Below, in pieces: positions 62,542 to 64,000 of a stretch of DNA of 64,000 bases; the stretch's first letter is position 1, and each line of letters opens with the position of its first letter. The DNA comes from an uncultured Clostridia bacterium. Its GTDB lineage: Bacteria; Bacillota; Clostridia; Christensenellales; UBA1242. A model generated the notes under the pieces. It was not told the origin of the DNA. It was given only the letters and a program-made list of their open reading frames with translations, and did no database searches. Position numbers and translations under genes: made by a program. The stretch is from contig CAKVHA010000001.1 in assembly GCA_934747775.1 (NCBI GenBank), positions 1 to 64,000 of the forward strand, read 5' to 3'.

Positions 62542-64000
62542 ATGGCAGAAGAATTACAACACGTAAATATGAAGTCGGTAAAATACGACGAAAACGACAT
62601 ACAGGTTTTGGAAGGGCTAGAACCTGTAAGAAAACGTCCCGGAATGTATATTGGTAGCACCGATAGCCGCGGACTACACCACTTGGTGCAAGAAATTGTG
62701 GATAATAGTATAGACGAGTCATTAGCAGGCTATTGTGACACAATTAAAATAACCCTTAATAAAGATGGCAGTTGTACTGTTAGCGACAACGGTCGTGGAA
62801 TACCTTGCGGAATGCACAAAACCGAGCATAAAAGCGCCGTTGAAGTGGTGCTAACAAAATTACACGCAGGTGGAAAGTTTGGTGGCGAAGGTTACAAAAT
62901 TTCGGGCGGCTTGCACGGCGTAGGTTTAAGCTGTGTAAACGCATTAAGTGAATGGCTAGAAGTAATAGTGTATCAAGATGGAAAAATTCACGAACAATTG
63001 TATCGTCGTGGCATTCCACAATATGACCTAAAAATTACGGGAACTTGTGACCACACTGGCACAACCGTAACATTTATGCCAGACGACGAAATTTTTGAAA
63101 CATTAGAGTTTGATTACAACCTATTAAAAGCTCGTTTTCGTGAAATAGCGTTTTTAAATAAAGGTATAACAATTTCTATAGAAGACCTAAGATACGAAGA
63201 ACCACAAAAAGAAGTGTATCACTATGAAGGCGGTATTGTAGAATTTGTAGACTATCTAAACAAAAACAAAGAAACACTTTTCCCGGGAACGGTGTATGTG
63301 GATGTTGCTAATGAAGACAACGAAGTTGAAATAGCTTTTCAATATAATAGCGGTTATAATGAGATTATAAACTCGTACGCTAACAATATTAACACCGAAG
63401 AAGGCGGAACACACCTAGAAGGCTTTAAAAACTCGCTAACAAAAATTATTAACGACTACGGTAAAAACAACCGTATTTTAAAAGACACCGAAAAACTTAG
63501 CGGCGACGATGTTAGAGAAGGTTTAACAGCTATTATTAGCGTAAAACTAAAAGACCCACAATTTGAAGGTCAAACAAAAACCAAATTAGGCAATAGTGAA
63601 ATGCGTAAAATTGTGGCAGACGCTATGCAAGAAAAATTTGGCGATTATTTGGAAGAAAACCCAAGCATAGGTAAAGAGCTTGTATTAAAATGTATCACTG
63701 CAAAAAGAGCGCGTGATGCGGCTAGAAACGCCCGCGACTTAACACGCCGTAAAGGAATACTAGAAAGTACTACTCTACCAGGTAAACTTGCCGATTGTAC
63801 GTCTAAAGACCGCTCACAAAGCGAAATATACCTAGTAGAAGGTGATAGTGCTGGTGGAAGTGCAAAACAAGGCCGTGACCGCCGCTTTCAAGCTATTTTG
63901 CCATTAAGGGGTAAAATACTAAACGTAGAAAAAGCATCACTACACCGCGTTATGGGTAGCGAAACAATTAAAAATATGATAACCGCGTTTGGTTGTGGTG
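62542..64000 (+). CDS. gyrB: DNA gyrase subunit B (partial, runs off window)
   Basis: First 486 codons. GHKL ATPase motifs EIVDNSIDE, DNGRGIPC and GGLHGVG; transducer QTKTKLGNSE; TOPRIM start EGDSAGGSAKQGRDRRFQAI and LPLRGKILNVEKA, which favours GyrB over ParE. AAGGTGG lies 6 nt before ATG 62542. With GyrA it introduces negative supercoils. It diverges from recF across the proposed origin. Confidence 0.95.
   Translation, partial: MAEELQHVNMKSVKYDENDIQVLEGLEPVRKRPGMYIGSTDSRGLHHLVQEIVDNSIDESLAGYCDTIKITLNKDGSCTVSDNGRGIPCGMHKTEHKSAVEVVLTKLHAGGKFGGEGYKISGGLHGVGLSCVNALSEWLEVIVYQDGKIHEQLYRRGIPQYDLKITGTCDHTGTTVTFMPDDEIFETLEFDYNLLKARFREIAFLNKGITISIEDLRYEEPQKEVYHYEGGIVEFVDYLNKNKETLFPGTVYVDVANEDNEVEIAFQYNSGYNEIINSYANNINTEEGGTHLEGFKNSLTKIINDYGKNNRILKDTEKLSGDDVREGLTAIISVKLKDPQFEGQTKTKLGNSEMRKIVADAMQEKFGDYLEENPSIGKELVLKCITAKRARDAARNARDLTRRKGILESTTLPGKLADCTSKDRSQSEIYLVEGDSAGGSAKQGRDRRFQAILPLRGKILNVEKASLHRVMGSETIKNMITAFGCG

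Noticed and set aside
62540..63019. Minus-strand frames of 67 and 79 codons at the right end
   Set aside because: They are opposite the clearly conserved gyrB reading frame.

Overview
The window is a low-GC chromosomal segment with Bacillota (Firmicutes) character. It has AGGAGG-type ribosome sites, TTGACA/TATAAT promoters, many hairpin-plus-T-run terminators, lipobox signal peptides, an ECF transporter and a SipW-type signal peptidase. An uncultured gut Clostridia or Christensenellales-like lineage is a reasonable guess, but it cannot be proved from this window. No rRNA genes are visible. Two tRNA genes, Glu(CTC) and Arg(ACG), are present.

The right end (54-64 kb) is the replication-origin neighbourhood. 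Reading the minus strand from 61.6 kb downward, the order is recF, an N-formylglutamate-amidohydrolase-like gene, dnaA, a tandem-repeat array, dnaN, rpmH (47 codons), rnpA, yidD, yidC and jag/khpB. gyrB diverges from recF on the plus strand and runs off the window. The 0.9 kb recF/gyrB gap holds DnaA-box matches, a very AT-rich stretch and more copies of the tandem repeat, so I place oriC there. In most Bacillota rpmH diverges from dnaA; here they are co-directional.

The middle is mostly housekeeping and envelope genes. From the left: a PHP phosphoesterase; a HAD phosphatase; a CadC-type regulator with a CadA-type metal ATPase and a twin operator; a small lipoprotein; a folT-ecfA-ecfT folate-type ECF operon; small membrane proteins; a 3001-residue repeat lipoprotein with its own SipW-type peptidase; guanylate kinase; a P-type ATPase with altered catalytic motifs; a 1204-residue CvpA-like membrane protein; a CtpE-like P-type ATPase; a NahK-type sugar kinase; RsmC-like methyltransferase; cysS; pyruvate kinase; a DUF1538 transporter with a tandem PII-like partner; a GT4 glycosyltransferase; a U32 (RlhA-type) hydroxylase with a FabG-like reductase; EF-P; a methionine gamma-lyase-family enzyme; and a nucleoside hydrolase.

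The accessory part is about 29.5-34.8 kb. It holds a GAP1-N-like Q-rich protein and a 2.4 kb minus-strand cassette (DUF4417, HNH nuclease, small toxin-50-like protein, CPCC-like zinc protein). The cassette lies between two nearly identical terminator hairpins, as if it had been inserted into a shared convergent terminator.

The most unusual structure is a family of roughly 63-bp tandem repeats. It occurs at the window's left edge, near 2.2 kb, between dnaA and dnaN, and in front of gyrB. Three of the four arrays adjoin a second dispersed element. That second element keeps its flanks but carries different, self-complementary hairpins in different copies.
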